Assembly (NCBI RefSeq): GCF_000204645.1
Contig: NC_015422.1
Span: forward strand, 2,807,001 to 2,871,000
Direction of reading: 5' to 3'
Length of the DNA stretch: 64,000 nt
Origin: Alicycliphilus denitrificans K601
GTDB taxonomy: Bacteria; Pseudomonadota; Gammaproteobacteria; Burkholderiales; Burkholderiaceae_C
Positions 35,664 to 45,069 of this stretch are shown here, one piece after another (position 1 is the first letter of the stretch; every line of letters starts with the position of its first letter). The position numbers and the translations under genes are program-made. The notes under the pieces are model-generated. The model was not told where the DNA came from, did not search any database, and was given only the letters and a program-made list of their open reading frames with translations.

Positions 35664-36062
35664 ATGTCGCTGTTCATGGCCTGCGGCGTCTGGCTCGTCG
35701 GGCTGGGCGCCTACTTCGTGTTCCTGCGGCCGGCGCTGCTGCCCGAGGATCCGCGCTTCATCAGCGTGCCGCTGGATCGGCTTCGTGGATTGGCACCCGG
35801 TCTGGAGGCATGGCGGCGAATCGTGTTCACGGTGATGGGCGGCTTCATGACGGGCGCGTGCGTACTGATCGTCCACCTGGCGCGCATGGCCATGCGCGAG
35901 CGGCAAGGCGGTACCGGCTGGGCCGTCGCGTTCTCCGGGCTTGTGACGGTCGGGCTGATGAGTGCGATGGACTTCGTCCTCCACTCGGACTTCCGCTGGG
36001 TGCTATTGCTGCCTGCCTTGCTGTGGGCCGTGGCCGCGGTGCTATATGCGAGGCAGGTCTGA
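35664..36062 (+). CDS. Small membrane protein
   Basis: About 132 residues from the ATG at 35664; longer starts upstream would add a basic, non-membrane stretch. Four membrane helices are likely: FMACGVWLVGLGAYFVFLRP, IVFTVMGGFMTGACVLIV, GWAVAFSGLVTVGLMSAM and WVLLLPALLWAVAAVLYA. No family recognised. It is placed between cfa and phosphoketolase on the same strand. Confidence 0.55.
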   Translation: MSLFMACGVWLVGLGAYFVFLRPALLPEDPRFISVPLDRLRGLAPGLEAWRRIVFTVMGGFMTGACVLIVHLARMAMRERQGGTGWAVAFSGLVTVGLMSAMDFVLHSDFRWVLLLPALLWAVAAVLYARQV

Positions 36063-36168
36063 CGTGCCCAGCGCCATGCCATTCGTTTCTGCGCCGGCGA
36101 TCCGAGACGCCGGCGTTCCCAACCCCACCGACGCTCGTCATTGCGGGTCGGTTCCAAGGACCTTCAAA

Positions 36169-38589
36169 ATGAATCACAACCTCCCCTGGGTCGCCGAGCG
36201 GGTGCGACTGTTCCGCGAATTCGATCCCGAGTTCGCGCGCTGGGCGCGCGGGCATGGCCCCATCGCCCACAACGACCTCACGCAGCTGCGAATCCACGAC
36301 CTCGCACAGGTGCTGGTCGCCGAAGGCAAGGCGAGCGACACATCCGCGATCTACCGCACGCTGTGGGCCGCAGACCGATTGGCCGTGGCCGGGATGTGGC
36401 TAACGGTTCACATGACCTATGCCGATCGGGTCTATACCGACGGCCGGGAAATGGCGGCCGAGGACTTCAAGGAGACGCCTGAAGGCCACACCGGCGGATC
36501 ACTGAACATCGTGCCGGCCTATGTCGGCTACCTTGCCGCGAACGCGCTCAGCGGCCTGACACGCGGCTGGCTGATGGGTCAAGGCCATTGCGTGGCGGGC
36601 ATCGACGCCTGCAACCTGCTTGTTGGCAACATGACGCCGCGCCACGCCGAGCGGTACGACCGAAGCGAGAACGGCCTTACGCGCTTCGCTCGGGACTTCT
36701 ACAGCTACGCGATCGACGCGCAGGGGCGCCCGGCCTCGCCGCTGGGCAGCCACGTCGGCCCGAACACGGCAGGCGGCCTGTCCGAGGGGGGCTATCTCGG
36801 CTTTGCCGAACTGCAGTACGTGCACATGCCCCTGCCCGGCGAACGGCTGGTGGTGTTCCTCAGCGACGGTGCATTCGAGGAGCAGCGCGGCAGCGACTGG
36901 GCGCCGCGCTGGTGGCGCGCCGAGGACAGTGGATTCGTGGCTCCGTTCATGATCCTCAACGGCCGTCGCATTGAGCAGCGCAGCACCATGCAGCAGCAGG
37001 GCGGCCTCGAATGGTTCCAGCAGCATCTGCGCCTGAACGGCTTCGACCCTATGGAGATCGACGGCACCGACCCCGCCGCATTCGCCTGGGCCATCCACGC
37101 GATGGAGGAACGGCTGGCGGCCTGCGCTACGGGGGTTTCGCGTGGAACCGTTCAGTACCCGGTGCCACTTCACTACACCATCGCCGAAGCGCCCAAAGGA
37201 TTCGGTTTTCCCGGTGCCGGAACCAACGCCGCGCACAACCTGCCGCTGGCGGGCAATCCCCGTCTCGACCCGTCAGCACGGCAGCAGTTCAACGAGGGCG
37301 CGCGCGCGTTGTTTGTACCGCCGGGTGAAATCGACCAAGCGGTGGCCCTGCTCTGCAGGCATGAGGTGCAGCGCCGTCCCCTTGAGCGGGACCATGCCCT
37401 AGCGCATCGCCAGGTCGCAGCGCCGAGGCTTCCGGAGCCGCAGTGGCACGACAACGATGTCTCGCCGATGGGCGCGCTCGACGGGGCCTTCGCCGCAATC
37501 ATCAAGGCCAATACTCAACTGCGCCCGCGCGTCGGCAATCCCGACGAGCTGCGCAGCAACCGCATGGGCCAGACCTTGGACCTGCTCAAACACCGCGTCT
37601 TCACGCCCGAACCGGGCTTGGCTGAAGCCGTGGATGGTGCCGTGATCACGGCCCTCAACGAAGAGGCTGTGGTCAGTGCGGCGCTGGGTAACAAGGGCGG
37701 CATCAACCTCGTTGTTTCTTACGAGGCCTTTGCCGTGAAGATGCTGGGTGCACTGCGGCAGGAAATCCTGTTCGCGCGCCACCAGGCGGAGGCCGGCATG
37801 CCTCCGGGCTGGCTGTCGGTAGTGACGGTGGCGACATCCCACACCTGGGAGAACGGCAAAAACGAGCAGTCCCATCAGGACCCGACACTGGCCGAAGCGC
37901 TGCTGGGCGAGATGTCCGACACCGCACGTGTGTTGTTCCCGGTGGATGCCAACAGTGCCGTCGCGGCGCTGCGAGCCGCCTACACCTCGCATGGCCAGTT
38001 CTGGACACTGGTCGTTCCAAAGCGGGCCATGGCCAGCCAACTGAGCGGCGAACAGGCCCAGCGTCTGGCCGATGAGGGTGCCTGCGTGGTGAAGCCCTGC
38101 GACGCACCCGATGTCTTGCTGGTCGCCATCGGTGCGTACCAGCTACAGCAGGCGCTGCTCGCGGCGCGGCGGCTGGACGACGCCGGGCATCGGACGGCAG
38201 TCACCTGCGTCATCGAGCCGGGCCGCTTCCGGCTGCCACGCGACGAGCGCGAGCGGGCTTTCGTGGCGGGCGACGCGGCATTGCGCTCGCTGTTCCCGGA
38301 CACCGCTGCGGTGCGCGTCATCGTCTCGCACATGCGGCCGGAGCCGACGCTGGGCCTGTTGCGCCGCATCGATACAGGGCCTCGGCAGACCCGTGCACTG
38401 GGCTACCAGGCGCGCGGTGGGACGCTCGACGTTGCCGGCATGCTGTTCGCGAACCGCTGCACGTGGGCGCACGTCGCGACCGAGGCAGCGCAGGCGCTCG
38501 GCGTCGATCCCGCGAGCATATTGACCGCCGAGGAGTTGGCCGCGGTGGGAGGCCACGGCGACCCGCGGGCGGTGATGGTCTCGGCATGA
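36169..38589 (+). CDS. xfp: Phosphoketolase (xylulose 5-phosphate/fructose 6-phosphate)
   Basis: An 806-residue thiamine diphosphate enzyme of full family length. It splits xylulose 5-phosphate (and often fructose 6-phosphate) with phosphate to acetyl phosphate and a sugar phosphate. The ATG at 36169 has AAGGA ten bases upstream. Signatures include ETPEGHTGGSLNIVPAYVGY, MGQGHCVAGIDACNLLVGN, GLSEGGYLGFAELQYVH, FLSDGAFEEQRGSDWAPRWW, and in the second half SYEAFAVKMLGALRQEI and HTWENGKNEQSHQDP. With acetate kinase it turns pentose phosphates into ATP without oxygen. Confidence 0.95.
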   Translation: MNHNLPWVAERVRLFREFDPEFARWARGHGPIAHNDLTQLRIHDLAQVLVAEGKASDTSAIYRTLWAADRLAVAGMWLTVHMTYADRVYTDGREMAAEDFKETPEGHTGGSLNIVPAYVGYLAANALSGLTRGWLMGQGHCVAGIDACNLLVGNMTPRHAERYDRSENGLTRFARDFYSYAIDAQGRPASPLGSHVGPNTAGGLSEGGYLGFAELQYVHMPLPGERLVVFLSDGAFEEQRGSDWAPRWWRAEDSGFVAPFMILNGRRIEQRSTMQQQGGLEWFQQHLRLNGFDPMEIDGTDPAAFAWAIHAMEERLAACATGVSRGTVQYPVPLHYTIAEAPKGFGFPGAGTNAAHNLPLAGNPRLDPSARQQFNEGARALFVPPGEIDQAVALLCRHEVQRRPLERDHALAHRQVAAPRLPEPQWHDNDVSPMGALDGAFAAIIKANTQLRPRVGNPDELRSNRMGQTLDLLKHRVFTPEPGLAEAVDGAVITALNEEAVVSAALGNKGGINLVVSYEAFAVKMLGALRQEILFARHQAEAGMPPGWLSVVTVATSHTWENGKNEQSHQDPTLAEALLGEMSDTARVLFPVDANSAVAALRAAYTSHGQFWTLVVPKRAMASQLSGEQAQRLADEGACVVKPCDAPDVLLVAIGAYQLQQALLAARRLDDAGHRTAVTCVIEPGRFRLPRDERERAFVAGDAALRSLFPDTAAVRVIVSHMRPEPTLGLLRRIDTGPRQTRALGYQARGGTLDVAGMLFANRCTWAHVATEAAQALGVDPASILTAEELAAVGGHGDPRAVMVSA

Positions 38590-38694
38590 TTCCCCTGTTC
38601 TCCCCATAGGGACAAGAATAACGTCGTTTCCGGCGCCGATCGGTACGAGGCCGTGGTCCAATTGGAACCCTGTGCCCGCCCATTTATCGAGACC

Positions 38695-39957
38695 ATGTCC
38701 CACGCGCTTGAAACTCTCATCGGTCACTGGAAAGCCGATCCGCTGAGCACCTACAACACCTGGTTCCTTTGGGAAGAACGGCTGAAGAACTTCCGCTCGA
38801 TTCGCCGCGGCCTGGCGCAGGTGGTCAAGGACATCGATGCGGGCACCTTCGGTAGCGCATTCCGCGGTTCCTCGCTCGAAACGGTGGTCGGCTCGGTGGC
38901 AGAGCAGCGCCAGATCTTCAAGGGGGCAGACCATGCATTCCTGTGGAAGCCCAAGCTGCGCATTCCCGACATCTACGAGAACGCGACCAACCAACAGGCC
39001 TTTGCCCGGTTGTTGCACACCTGCGACTGCTGCAACAGCGCAGAGGAAGTGATCGAAGCAATACGGCGGATCGACGCTCGTCAGATCAAGGGTCTGGGCC
39101 CCGCCGTGGCGAATCTCCTGTACTTCGTTCACCCCACGATCGTGATGCCGTTCAACACCGCGATCGTGAAGGGCTACAACGCGGTCACGGGCAGCAGCGT
39201 CAAGCTCGGCAAGTGGGAGCACTACCTCTCGATGCGCGAAGGCGGCCTTCGCCTCAATGCCCAGCACCGCAACGCGTTGTCGAACGACATGGGGGCACTG
39301 GCTGGGCTGCTGTTCGACATCGGCTCGGGCCGGTACGCGGCGCCACCGCGCGATGACGATGCGGCCGCCCTCCAGGGCTGGGAGGCCGATCTCGAAAAGG
39401 TGCGCGAGGAATCGGCCGCGGCCCACAAACGCTGGGCCGCGGAGCGCGAGAGCGACGCGACCCACACCGAAATTCAGGGATGGCTGCGCGACCTGGGCAA
39501 GTCGCTCGGCTACGGTGTCTGGATTGCGTCCAACGATCAGGGGCGCAGTTATCAGGGAGGTCGCCTTGGAGACGGCTGTCTGACGCAGCTCCCCGCGCAG
39601 GCCCGGGCCGGTCTGGACTCTGTTCGCCTGATCGACGTCATTTGGGTGGAGGCCGACGGCTCGAAGGTCGCCGCTGCCTTCGAGGTCGAGCACTCGACCT
39701 CGATCTATTCCGGCATCGTGCGCATGCTCGACCTGGCCTTGGGAACGGAACTGGGAGCGGGCGTATCGATGTTCCTGGTGGCGCCGGACGCTCGCCGCGA
39801 GGATGTCCGCAGCCAGTTGCGTCGGCCGGCATTCACGCGGGTGGCGGAGCTGGGAATTCGCTACCTCCCCTACAGCGAGCTTGGCGCGCATCGCGATGCG
39901 ATCGGCAGATTCGGCTCAGGCCTAAAGCCGTTGAACGAGATATCGCACCTGCTGTGA
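38695..39957 (+). CDS. HhH-domain protein with a putative PD-(D/E)XK nuclease domain
   Basis: About 420 residues from the ATG at 38695 (a GTG at 38653 is possible). Residues about 120–175 hold a helix-hairpin-helix-like segment (IKGLGPAVANLLYFVHPTIV, MPFNTAIVKGYN) recalling DNA-glycosylase folds. The C-terminal third reads VRLIDVIWVEADGSKVAAAF, then EVEHSTSIYSGIVRM, a pattern of PD-(D/E)XK nucleases (Asp, then ExE). A coiled segment (QGWEADLEKVREESAAAHKR) lies between. It may be a restriction or repair nuclease. It does not resemble its metabolic neighbours. A remnant of a relative lies at 31092–31244. Confidence 0.5.
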   Translation: MSHALETLIGHWKADPLSTYNTWFLWEERLKNFRSIRRGLAQVVKDIDAGTFGSAFRGSSLETVVGSVAEQRQIFKGADHAFLWKPKLRIPDIYENATNQQAFARLLHTCDCCNSAEEVIEAIRRIDARQIKGLGPAVANLLYFVHPTIVMPFNTAIVKGYNAVTGSSVKLGKWEHYLSMREGGLRLNAQHRNALSNDMGALAGLLFDIGSGRYAAPPRDDDAAALQGWEADLEKVREESAAAHKRWAAERESDATHTEIQGWLRDLGKSLGYGVWIASNDQGRSYQGGRLGDGCLTQLPAQARAGLDSVRLIDVIWVEADGSKVAAAFEVEHSTSIYSGIVRMLDLALGTELGAGVSMFLVAPDARREDVRSQLRRPAFTRVAELGIRYLPYSELGAHRDAIGRFGSGLKPLNEISHLL

Positions 39958-40022
39958 TGCACGGTCGTCGAGGCACCAGCGGCACCAGCGGCAGAATGTA
40001 CCGCCCAAGCGTGAATCGACGC

Positions 40023-41066
40023 CTAGTCGCGGTCGTGGATGAAGTCGTGCCGCAAGCCGAGTGCGGCATCCGTCCGAGCGATTGACGCTGACGGATCGGA
40101 CTCGATGCCGCTCAGCGCGCGGATCGCATCGATGGTTTCGGGAATCACGATCGCCTGGTTGAAGACCTGGTAGGTGTAGTACGCTTGGTCGCCATCTACC
40201 GCGAGGACGTCCTCCCACAGGGCGACCTCCCACATGTCGCCGCGCGGGCGGCCAAGATCGGACATCAGCTCCACCGTACTGTTGAGTGCCACGAGGCCAT
40301 CCGAGGAACGCACGAACGCGATCCGTGGTGCCGCACGGAAGGCCGCCAGCACCTCGTCGCGCGTTGCCGGCCTCGTCAGTTCGACCCACCAGGTGTGCAG
40401 GTGACTGCTGTTGTGGGACGCCTTGACCGCGATCGTTACCACATCCAGGTCCGGGATCACGGTCCTCGCGTCCGGTCCCTGGTGGCTGGGGATCGCCTTC
40501 TCCGGCACGAGGGTGTTAATGATGCCCTCAGCATGCGCTTCCCAGGGGTCGGATGCGCGGCGGATGAGCGTGCCGCGTGCACGCTTGAGCAGGCCGGCCG
40601 TCCGCAGCGCCCCCAGCGTTCGCACGATGGACGTGGTGTTGCAGGAGACCACGCGAGTGGACTCGCGGCCGATGGCCGACGCATAGTTCGCTTGCGCGAC
40701 GAATGAGTGCCCCGTCAGCGCATGAGACTCACCACCGTGGAAGATCGACTTCACGCCGGCCGCGGCGTACACCTCTTTGTTGACCGCAGCGACTTTCTTG
40801 GGCGTGCAGTCGACCACGACATCGGCCTTCGCGAGCAGTTCTGCCAGATTGCCCGCCAAAGCAAGACCTGCGGCGCGCATCGCTCCTTCAGCTTCAAAGG
40901 TTGCCGCGTGGATGGCGAAGCCGCGCTGCGCGGCGACCTGTAGTCGATAGTCGTGCACCACGTCTGCGACGCCGGCAAGTGCCATGTCCTCCTGGAGCGC
41001 GACCGCGTCTGCCACCCGCTTGCCGATCACACCGTACCCGTTCACCGCCACTCTGACCTTGTTCAT
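40023..41066 (-). CDS. Type II (archaeal-type) glyceraldehyde-3-phosphate dehydrogenase
   Basis: A 347-residue enzyme of the type II GAPDH family, usual in archaea and rare in bacteria. The Rossmann start is VRVAVNGYGVIGKRVADAVA. The catalytic Cys is in RVVSCNTTSIVRTLGAL, and typical family segments are VVDCTPKKVAAVNKEVY and HGGESHALTGHSFVAQANYA. It probably uses NADP or NAD to oxidise glyceraldehyde 3-phosphate, the product of phosphoketolase, linking both enzymes. It is the last gene of the long minus-strand run. Confidence 0.85.
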   Translation of the reverse strand: MNKVRVAVNGYGVIGKRVADAVALQEDMALAGVADVVHDYRLQVAAQRGFAIHAATFEAEGAMRAAGLALAGNLAELLAKADVVVDCTPKKVAAVNKEVYAAAGVKSIFHGGESHALTGHSFVAQANYASAIGRESTRVVSCNTTSIVRTLGALRTAGLLKRARGTLIRRASDPWEAHAEGIINTLVPEKAIPSHQGPDARTVIPDLDVVTIAVKASHNSSHLHTWWVELTRPATRDEVLAAFRAAPRIAFVRSSDGLVALNSTVELMSDLGRPRGDMWEVALWEDVLAVDGDQAYYTYQVFNQAIVIPETIDAIRALSGIESDPSASIARTDAALGLRHDFIHDRD

Positions 41067-41093
41067 TCCTTGCTCCTGACTTGATGAGACGCG

Positions 41094-42716
41094 TCAGCCA
41101 CGGCTGCGCGCAATGAAAAACGTGAGCCGGATCGCCAGCGCATAGCCCAGCAGCGCGAGCACCGGCATGTCACCCCAGCGAGGGCCTACGGCGTGCTGCA
41201 TCAGCAAGCTTGACGCGATGTACAGGCCCAGCGTCACGAGCGCGAGGGCGATGCGGCGGCCGAGGCGGTCGATACCGCTCAGCATCCGGACGTCGGGCTT
41301 GATCGACAGTTGCAGCAACTCACGCTGCCGCAGTACGCTGTGCAGGCGCCGCGCCAGCAGCGTGGGCAGCGCGTTGGCTGCATTTCCCAGCTCGTAGGGC
41401 AGACGTTGTGACGCCGCGGATTTGCGCTCATCGAATATGCCGGTTGCCGTGTGGCGCGAGATGGCCTCGATGATGGAGAAGTCCGGCGCGAGCAGGCGTA
41501 CCGTCCCTTCGAGCAGCAGCAGTGTGCGGGTGAGTACCAGCAGGTCTCTGGGAAGCCGGACATCCTGGGTCCGGCCGGCCGCCACGAGCTGCGCGAGCGC
41601 ATCGGAAAGCGACCAGTCTTTCAGCGGGTGCTCTGCGCAGTCCGCGACCAGCGTGCGCACCACGGGCACGAAGACGGCCCTATCCGTGCCCTCGCCGACC
41701 AGTCCCAAGTCCAGCCAGGCGTCGACCACCCAGTCGGCATCCTGCTCGACGAAGGCCAGCGCGAACGCCACCAAAGCGCGCCGCATGCTGCGGTCGACCC
41801 GGCCCACGATGCCGAAATCGTGCAGGCAAATGCGGCCATCGTCCATCACGAAGACGTTGCCGGGGTGTGGATCGCCATGGAAGAAGCCATCGCGGAAGAT
41901 CTGCACGATGTAGCTGTCCACGAGCTTGCCCGCAGCGGCCGCGCCCATGGCAGGCGGCAGACCGTGCAGGTGGGCCCCGCGGCTGAACTGCTGGACCATC
42001 ACCGTCGATGTGCACAGCCCGTCCACCACGTCGGGCAGCACGATGTCGGGAGAATCTCGCCAGGCGTCGGCGAAACGTCGCACGGAACTCGCCTCCCGGG
42101 ACAGGTCCATTTCGTAGCGGAAGTTCGCCGCAACCTCGTCCACGATGGCCGCCAGACCCCAGCGGCGCAGCGAGGGGACGAACCACTGGATGGTCAGGAC
42201 CAGCCGGCGCAGGATGCGCATGTCGGTCTCGGCTTGCTCGGCCGCACCAGGGCGGCGGATCTTCACCACGACCTCCGTCCCGTCGGGTAGCGCCGCACGA
42301 TGGATCTGCGCGATCGAGGCCGCGGCCAGCGCCTGCATGTCGAAGCGTGCGAAGACCTCTTGCCAAGGGCGGCCCAGGGCCGCCTCGACCTCCTGGACAG
42401 CCTGTTCCGAAGAAAACGGGGCCACATGCGCCTGCAGGCTGGCCAGGGCCCGTTGCGCATCGGGAGGCAGGACGTCCGCGCGCAGGCTGAGGTGCTGGCC
42501 CAGCTTCACGAAGGTCGTTCCCAATCGCTGCAGCACTTGGGCAAAGCGCTCGGCCGCCCGGTGCGTGTCGCAGCGCATGAGTCCCCGGTGCCAGGCCACC
42601 CAGAGCAGGAACCCGGTCAGCGCCATTGCGATCTGCGTCGCCCGGCGCAGCGCCGAGCGTTGCGGTGGACGGTCCGGAAGGCGCGCGGCAGAAACGGAGC
42701 GGTCAGGGCGCATCAC
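41094..42716 (-). CDS. ABC1/AarF/UbiB-family atypical kinase
   Basis: A 540-residue membrane-associated protein. Family motifs are FVKLGQHLSLRADVLPPDA (the KxGQ motif), ALAAASIAQIHRA, VVVKIRRPG, the catalytic FFHGDPHPGNVFVMDDG and CLHDFGIVG. Two C-terminal helices (LALVTLGLYIASSLLM and VLALLGYALAIRLTFFIA) anchor it. UbiB relatives act in ubiquinone or lipid metabolism; its substrate here is unknown. Its ATG overlaps the 2-hydroxyacid dehydrogenase stop by 4 nt. Confidence 0.88.
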   Translation of the reverse strand: MMRPDRSVSAARLPDRPPQRSALRRATQIAMALTGFLLWVAWHRGLMRCDTHRAAERFAQVLQRLGTTFVKLGQHLSLRADVLPPDAQRALASLQAHVAPFSSEQAVQEVEAALGRPWQEVFARFDMQALAAASIAQIHRAALPDGTEVVVKIRRPGAAEQAETDMRILRRLVLTIQWFVPSLRRWGLAAIVDEVAANFRYEMDLSREASSVRRFADAWRDSPDIVLPDVVDGLCTSTVMVQQFSRGAHLHGLPPAMGAAAAGKLVDSYIVQIFRDGFFHGDPHPGNVFVMDDGRICLHDFGIVGRVDRSMRRALVAFALAFVEQDADWVVDAWLDLGLVGEGTDRAVFVPVVRTLVADCAEHPLKDWSLSDALAQLVAAGRTQDVRLPRDLLVLTRTLLLLEGTVRLLAPDFSIIEAISRHTATGIFDERKSAASQRLPYELGNAANALPTLLARRLHSVLRQRELLQLSIKPDVRMLSGIDRLGRRIALALVTLGLYIASSLLMQHAVGPRWGDMPVLALLGYALAIRLTFFIARSRG

Positions 42717-43732
42717 GGCTCATCCACCCTGTTGCGCAGCCGGCCCGCATGCCAGGCTGCGATGTTCGAGATGGTCTCGTCGAAGATGCGCGCGATCGCC
42801 TCTGTCGTGTTGAAACCGACGTGGGGAGTCACGAGCACGCGCGGATGGGTCAGCAGCGGGCTGGACGCCATCCAGCCGGTATCGCAACCGAGCCCCCCGC
42901 AGCCCGTGGGCACCTCGGGAGACAGCGCGCCTTCTTGCTCCAGCACGTCCAGGCCGGCGGCTGCGACACTGCCGTCGTCCAGCGCGCGCAGCAAGGCGGC
43001 CTCGTCGATCAGCGCTCCACGTGCCGTATTGATCACTACCACGCCAGGCTTCATGCGCGCGAAGGCCCGGGCGTCGATGAGGTGGCGCGTGGCCTCGGTG
43101 GCCGGAACATGCAGGCTCAGGATGTCGCTGCCTTGCAGGACCTGCTCCCATGTCACGAGGGACACGCCAGCTGGGCGCGCAGCCGAAGCAGCGAAGGCGG
43201 GGTCGTAGGCGAGAACGTCCATGCCGAACCCCACGGCGATACGCGCCACGTGGCGTCCGATGCGGCCCAGGCCGACGATGCCCAGCGTCCTGCCTTCCAG
43301 CTCGAAGCCGGTGAGTCCGCGGTAGGCGAACGAGCCCTGGCGCGCCCGCTCGTGGGCCTGCGTCAGATGGCGTGTCACGCCCAGCAACAGTGCAAAGGCA
43401 TGCTCTGCGACGCTGGCCGACCCGTAGTCCGGCACATGGCAGACGGCAATGCCTCGTTTTCGACACGCCTCCAGGTCAATGTGGTCGAAGCCCGCGGAGC
43501 GGGTGGCGACGAGCCGCAAGCGCGGCAGCATGCGAAGCACCGATTCGTCCACCCGCGTGCGCACGAACACGCAAAGGACCTCGATCGCCCCATCTTCGGT
43601 GTCGGACGCCACCAGGTGCTCGCGCTGGACGAAGTGCGCGTGCCAGTGGGCCGGAAGCCGTTGCTGCATCGCCGCTTGGTCCGTTGGTGCGAAGTCGGTG
43701 AACAGAACGGTGAGACGATGGTCCTCGGTCAT
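42713..43732 (-). CDS. D-isomer-specific 2-hydroxyacid dehydrogenase
   Basis: A 339-residue NAD-dependent dehydrogenase of the D-lactate/glycerate type. It starts at MTEDHRLTVLFTDF; the frame is open further upstream but that part overlaps the methyltransferase. Motifs are RSAGFDHIDLEACRKRGIAV, the dinucleotide site LGIVGLGRIGRHVARIAVGF, INTARGALIDEAALL and the C-terminal catalytic His in LVTPHVGFNTTEA. It may reoxidise NADH by reducing pyruvate, useful with a fermentative acetyl-phosphate route; the substrate is inferred. It overlaps genes on both sides by 4 nt. Confidence 0.9.
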   Translation of the reverse strand: MTEDHRLTVLFTDFAPTDQAAMQQRLPAHWHAHFVQREHLVASDTEDGAIEVLCVFVRTRVDESVLRMLPRLRLVATRSAGFDHIDLEACRKRGIAVCHVPDYGSASVAEHAFALLLGVTRHLTQAHERARQGSFAYRGLTGFELEGRTLGIVGLGRIGRHVARIAVGFGMDVLAYDPAFAASAARPAGVSLVTWEQVLQGSDILSLHVPATEATRHLIDARAFARMKPGVVVINTARGALIDEAALLRALDDGSVAAAGLDVLEQEGALSPEVPTGCGGLGCDTGWMASSPLLTHPRVLVTPHVGFNTTEAIARIFDETISNIAAWHAGRLRNRVDEP

Positions 43733-44391
43733 GGCGCAACCTTGATGGCGCTGTACAGGGACAGGATGTGGAAGATGGCAACGAATTGCCGTGTCTCGGC
43801 AACCTGCGCAAACCCTGCTTGCGCGAGCACCGACGGCAAGTGACCGGCGACCGCGTCGCGCGTGGTCTCGAAGCCATCGAGCAGTTGAACGGCGAAGAAC
43901 GCCGTACGGCTGATCGGTCGGCGCGAGCGCTCCCGGTCCGCGAAGTGCAGTTGAACGCCAACGCGCAGAACGCGATGCATCTGGCGGGCCGTTTTCAGTT
44001 TGTCCGCGTGCGCCAGGTGACGGAAGAAGACGCTCGACACGACCCGATCGAACGAGCCATCGCCGTAAGGCAGGTCTGTCGACAGGCCTTCGTCGAATCG
44101 GATCGGCGCCGCCACGCTCGCCGCCTTCCGGCGGGCCAGCGACAGGATGGCGGGGTCGGCATCCACCCCGGTGACACGGGCCTGCGGGCATGCGGTGGCC
44201 GCAAGGAGGGCGAGCGTCCCCGTTCCGCATCCGGCGTCCGATACGTCGTGGCCATGCTGGATCGACGCCTGCGCCACGAGGGCCGGCTTGAACGCTTGCT
44301 CGCGCGTGGTCAGCACCACCACCCGGTCGTACAGAGGCGTGAGCACGTGGTGGGCAAGTGCGGGCCTGAAGCCGGCCGGACGATCCGTCAT
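43729..44391 (-). CDS. SAM-dependent methyltransferase
   Basis: A 220-residue class I methyltransferase: HDVSDAGCGTGTLALLAATA (motif I; the usual first Asp is present as DAGCG), ARVTGVDADPAILSLARRK, and LPYGDGSFDRVVSSVFFRHL as motif II. It resembles UbiE-like enzymes. Substrate unknown; the nearby UbiB-family kinase hints at quinone or lipid chemistry, which is inference only. It overlaps both neighbours by 4 nt. Confidence 0.85.
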   Translation of the reverse strand: MTDRPAGFRPALAHHVLTPLYDRVVVLTTREQAFKPALVAQASIQHGHDVSDAGCGTGTLALLAATACPQARVTGVDADPAILSLARRKAASVAAPIRFDEGLSTDLPYGDGSFDRVVSSVFFRHLAHADKLKTARQMHRVLRVGVQLHFADRERSRRPISRTAFFAVQLLDGFETTRDAVAGHLPSVLAQAGFAQVAETRQFVAIFHILSLYSAIKVAP

Positions 44392-45041
44392 TGCACGGCG
44401 AGCCTCGCTCGGGGTTCACGGAACTGCCACAGCACGATGATGCTGAGGACGCCGGCGAAGAAGCACCACACCGAGATGAACCAGGTCGCATAAAAAAAAT
44501 AGGCGGCGACCGCGGACACGAAGGCCGCATTTCCGAAAGCCGCTACGCGCCGGTGGCTGGAGACCATTAGACCTGCGCAGGTGCCGATCAGGTACAAGGC
44601 CATCGTGGTCAGGACGTAGAAGTGCGGGGAGTCGTAGAAGATGTGCTGGCCGACCACGCGCGCGGTGATGGGCAGTCGCACCAGCATCACCAAAAGGTAC
44701 ACCCCGACGAGCGCGCCTGCGAGCGCGATGCCCGCGAGAACCCGACGGCGCCACGGAACGGTCTCCAGCGCCAGGGCGGCCAGCGGCACGTAGATCGGCC
44801 ACAGGACGTGCGAGAAGAACGAATAAAGATGCGTCAGCACCACCTTCAGCAAGGGCGCGCGGTCGGGGAATGTCAGCCACAACATGCCTTCGAGTAGCTG
44901 CTGAATCCCAAAGAGCAACGGGATGGCCGCGTAAGGCACTTCGCGCCACGCGCGGACCCGGCGCACGGTGACGATCCCCGTCCCCAGAAGTACCGCGGCT
45001 GCCGTGAAACTGGCTGGTGCAGAAAAACACATCGCTGTCAT
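44388..45041 (-). CDS. DUF6629 family membrane protein
   Basis: A 217-residue protein with about six membrane helices. The start MCFSAPASFTAAAVLLGTGI and the PYAAIPLLFGIQQLLEGMLW block are typical of the DUF6629 family. Several aromatic residues (YFFYATWFISVWCFF) are near the C-terminus. Function unknown. It is translationally coupled to the methyltransferase. Confidence 0.75.
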   Translation of the reverse strand: MTAMCFSAPASFTAAAVLLGTGIVTVRRVRAWREVPYAAIPLLFGIQQLLEGMLWLTFPDRAPLLKVVLTHLYSFFSHVLWPIYVPLAALALETVPWRRRVLAGIALAGALVGVYLLVMLVRLPITARVVGQHIFYDSPHFYVLTTMALYLIGTCAGLMVSSHRRVAAFGNAAFVSAVAAYFFYATWFISVWCFFAGVLSIIVLWQFREPRARLAVQ

Positions 45042-45069
45042 TTCCTCTTGAATGTGGGTGTCATGGCGT

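Noticed and set aside
42713..44530. A 605-residue fusion of the dehydrogenase with upstream sequence
   Set aside because: The upstream part is a shadow of the methyltransferase gene; MTEDHRL at 43732 is the natural start with a 4-nt overlap.
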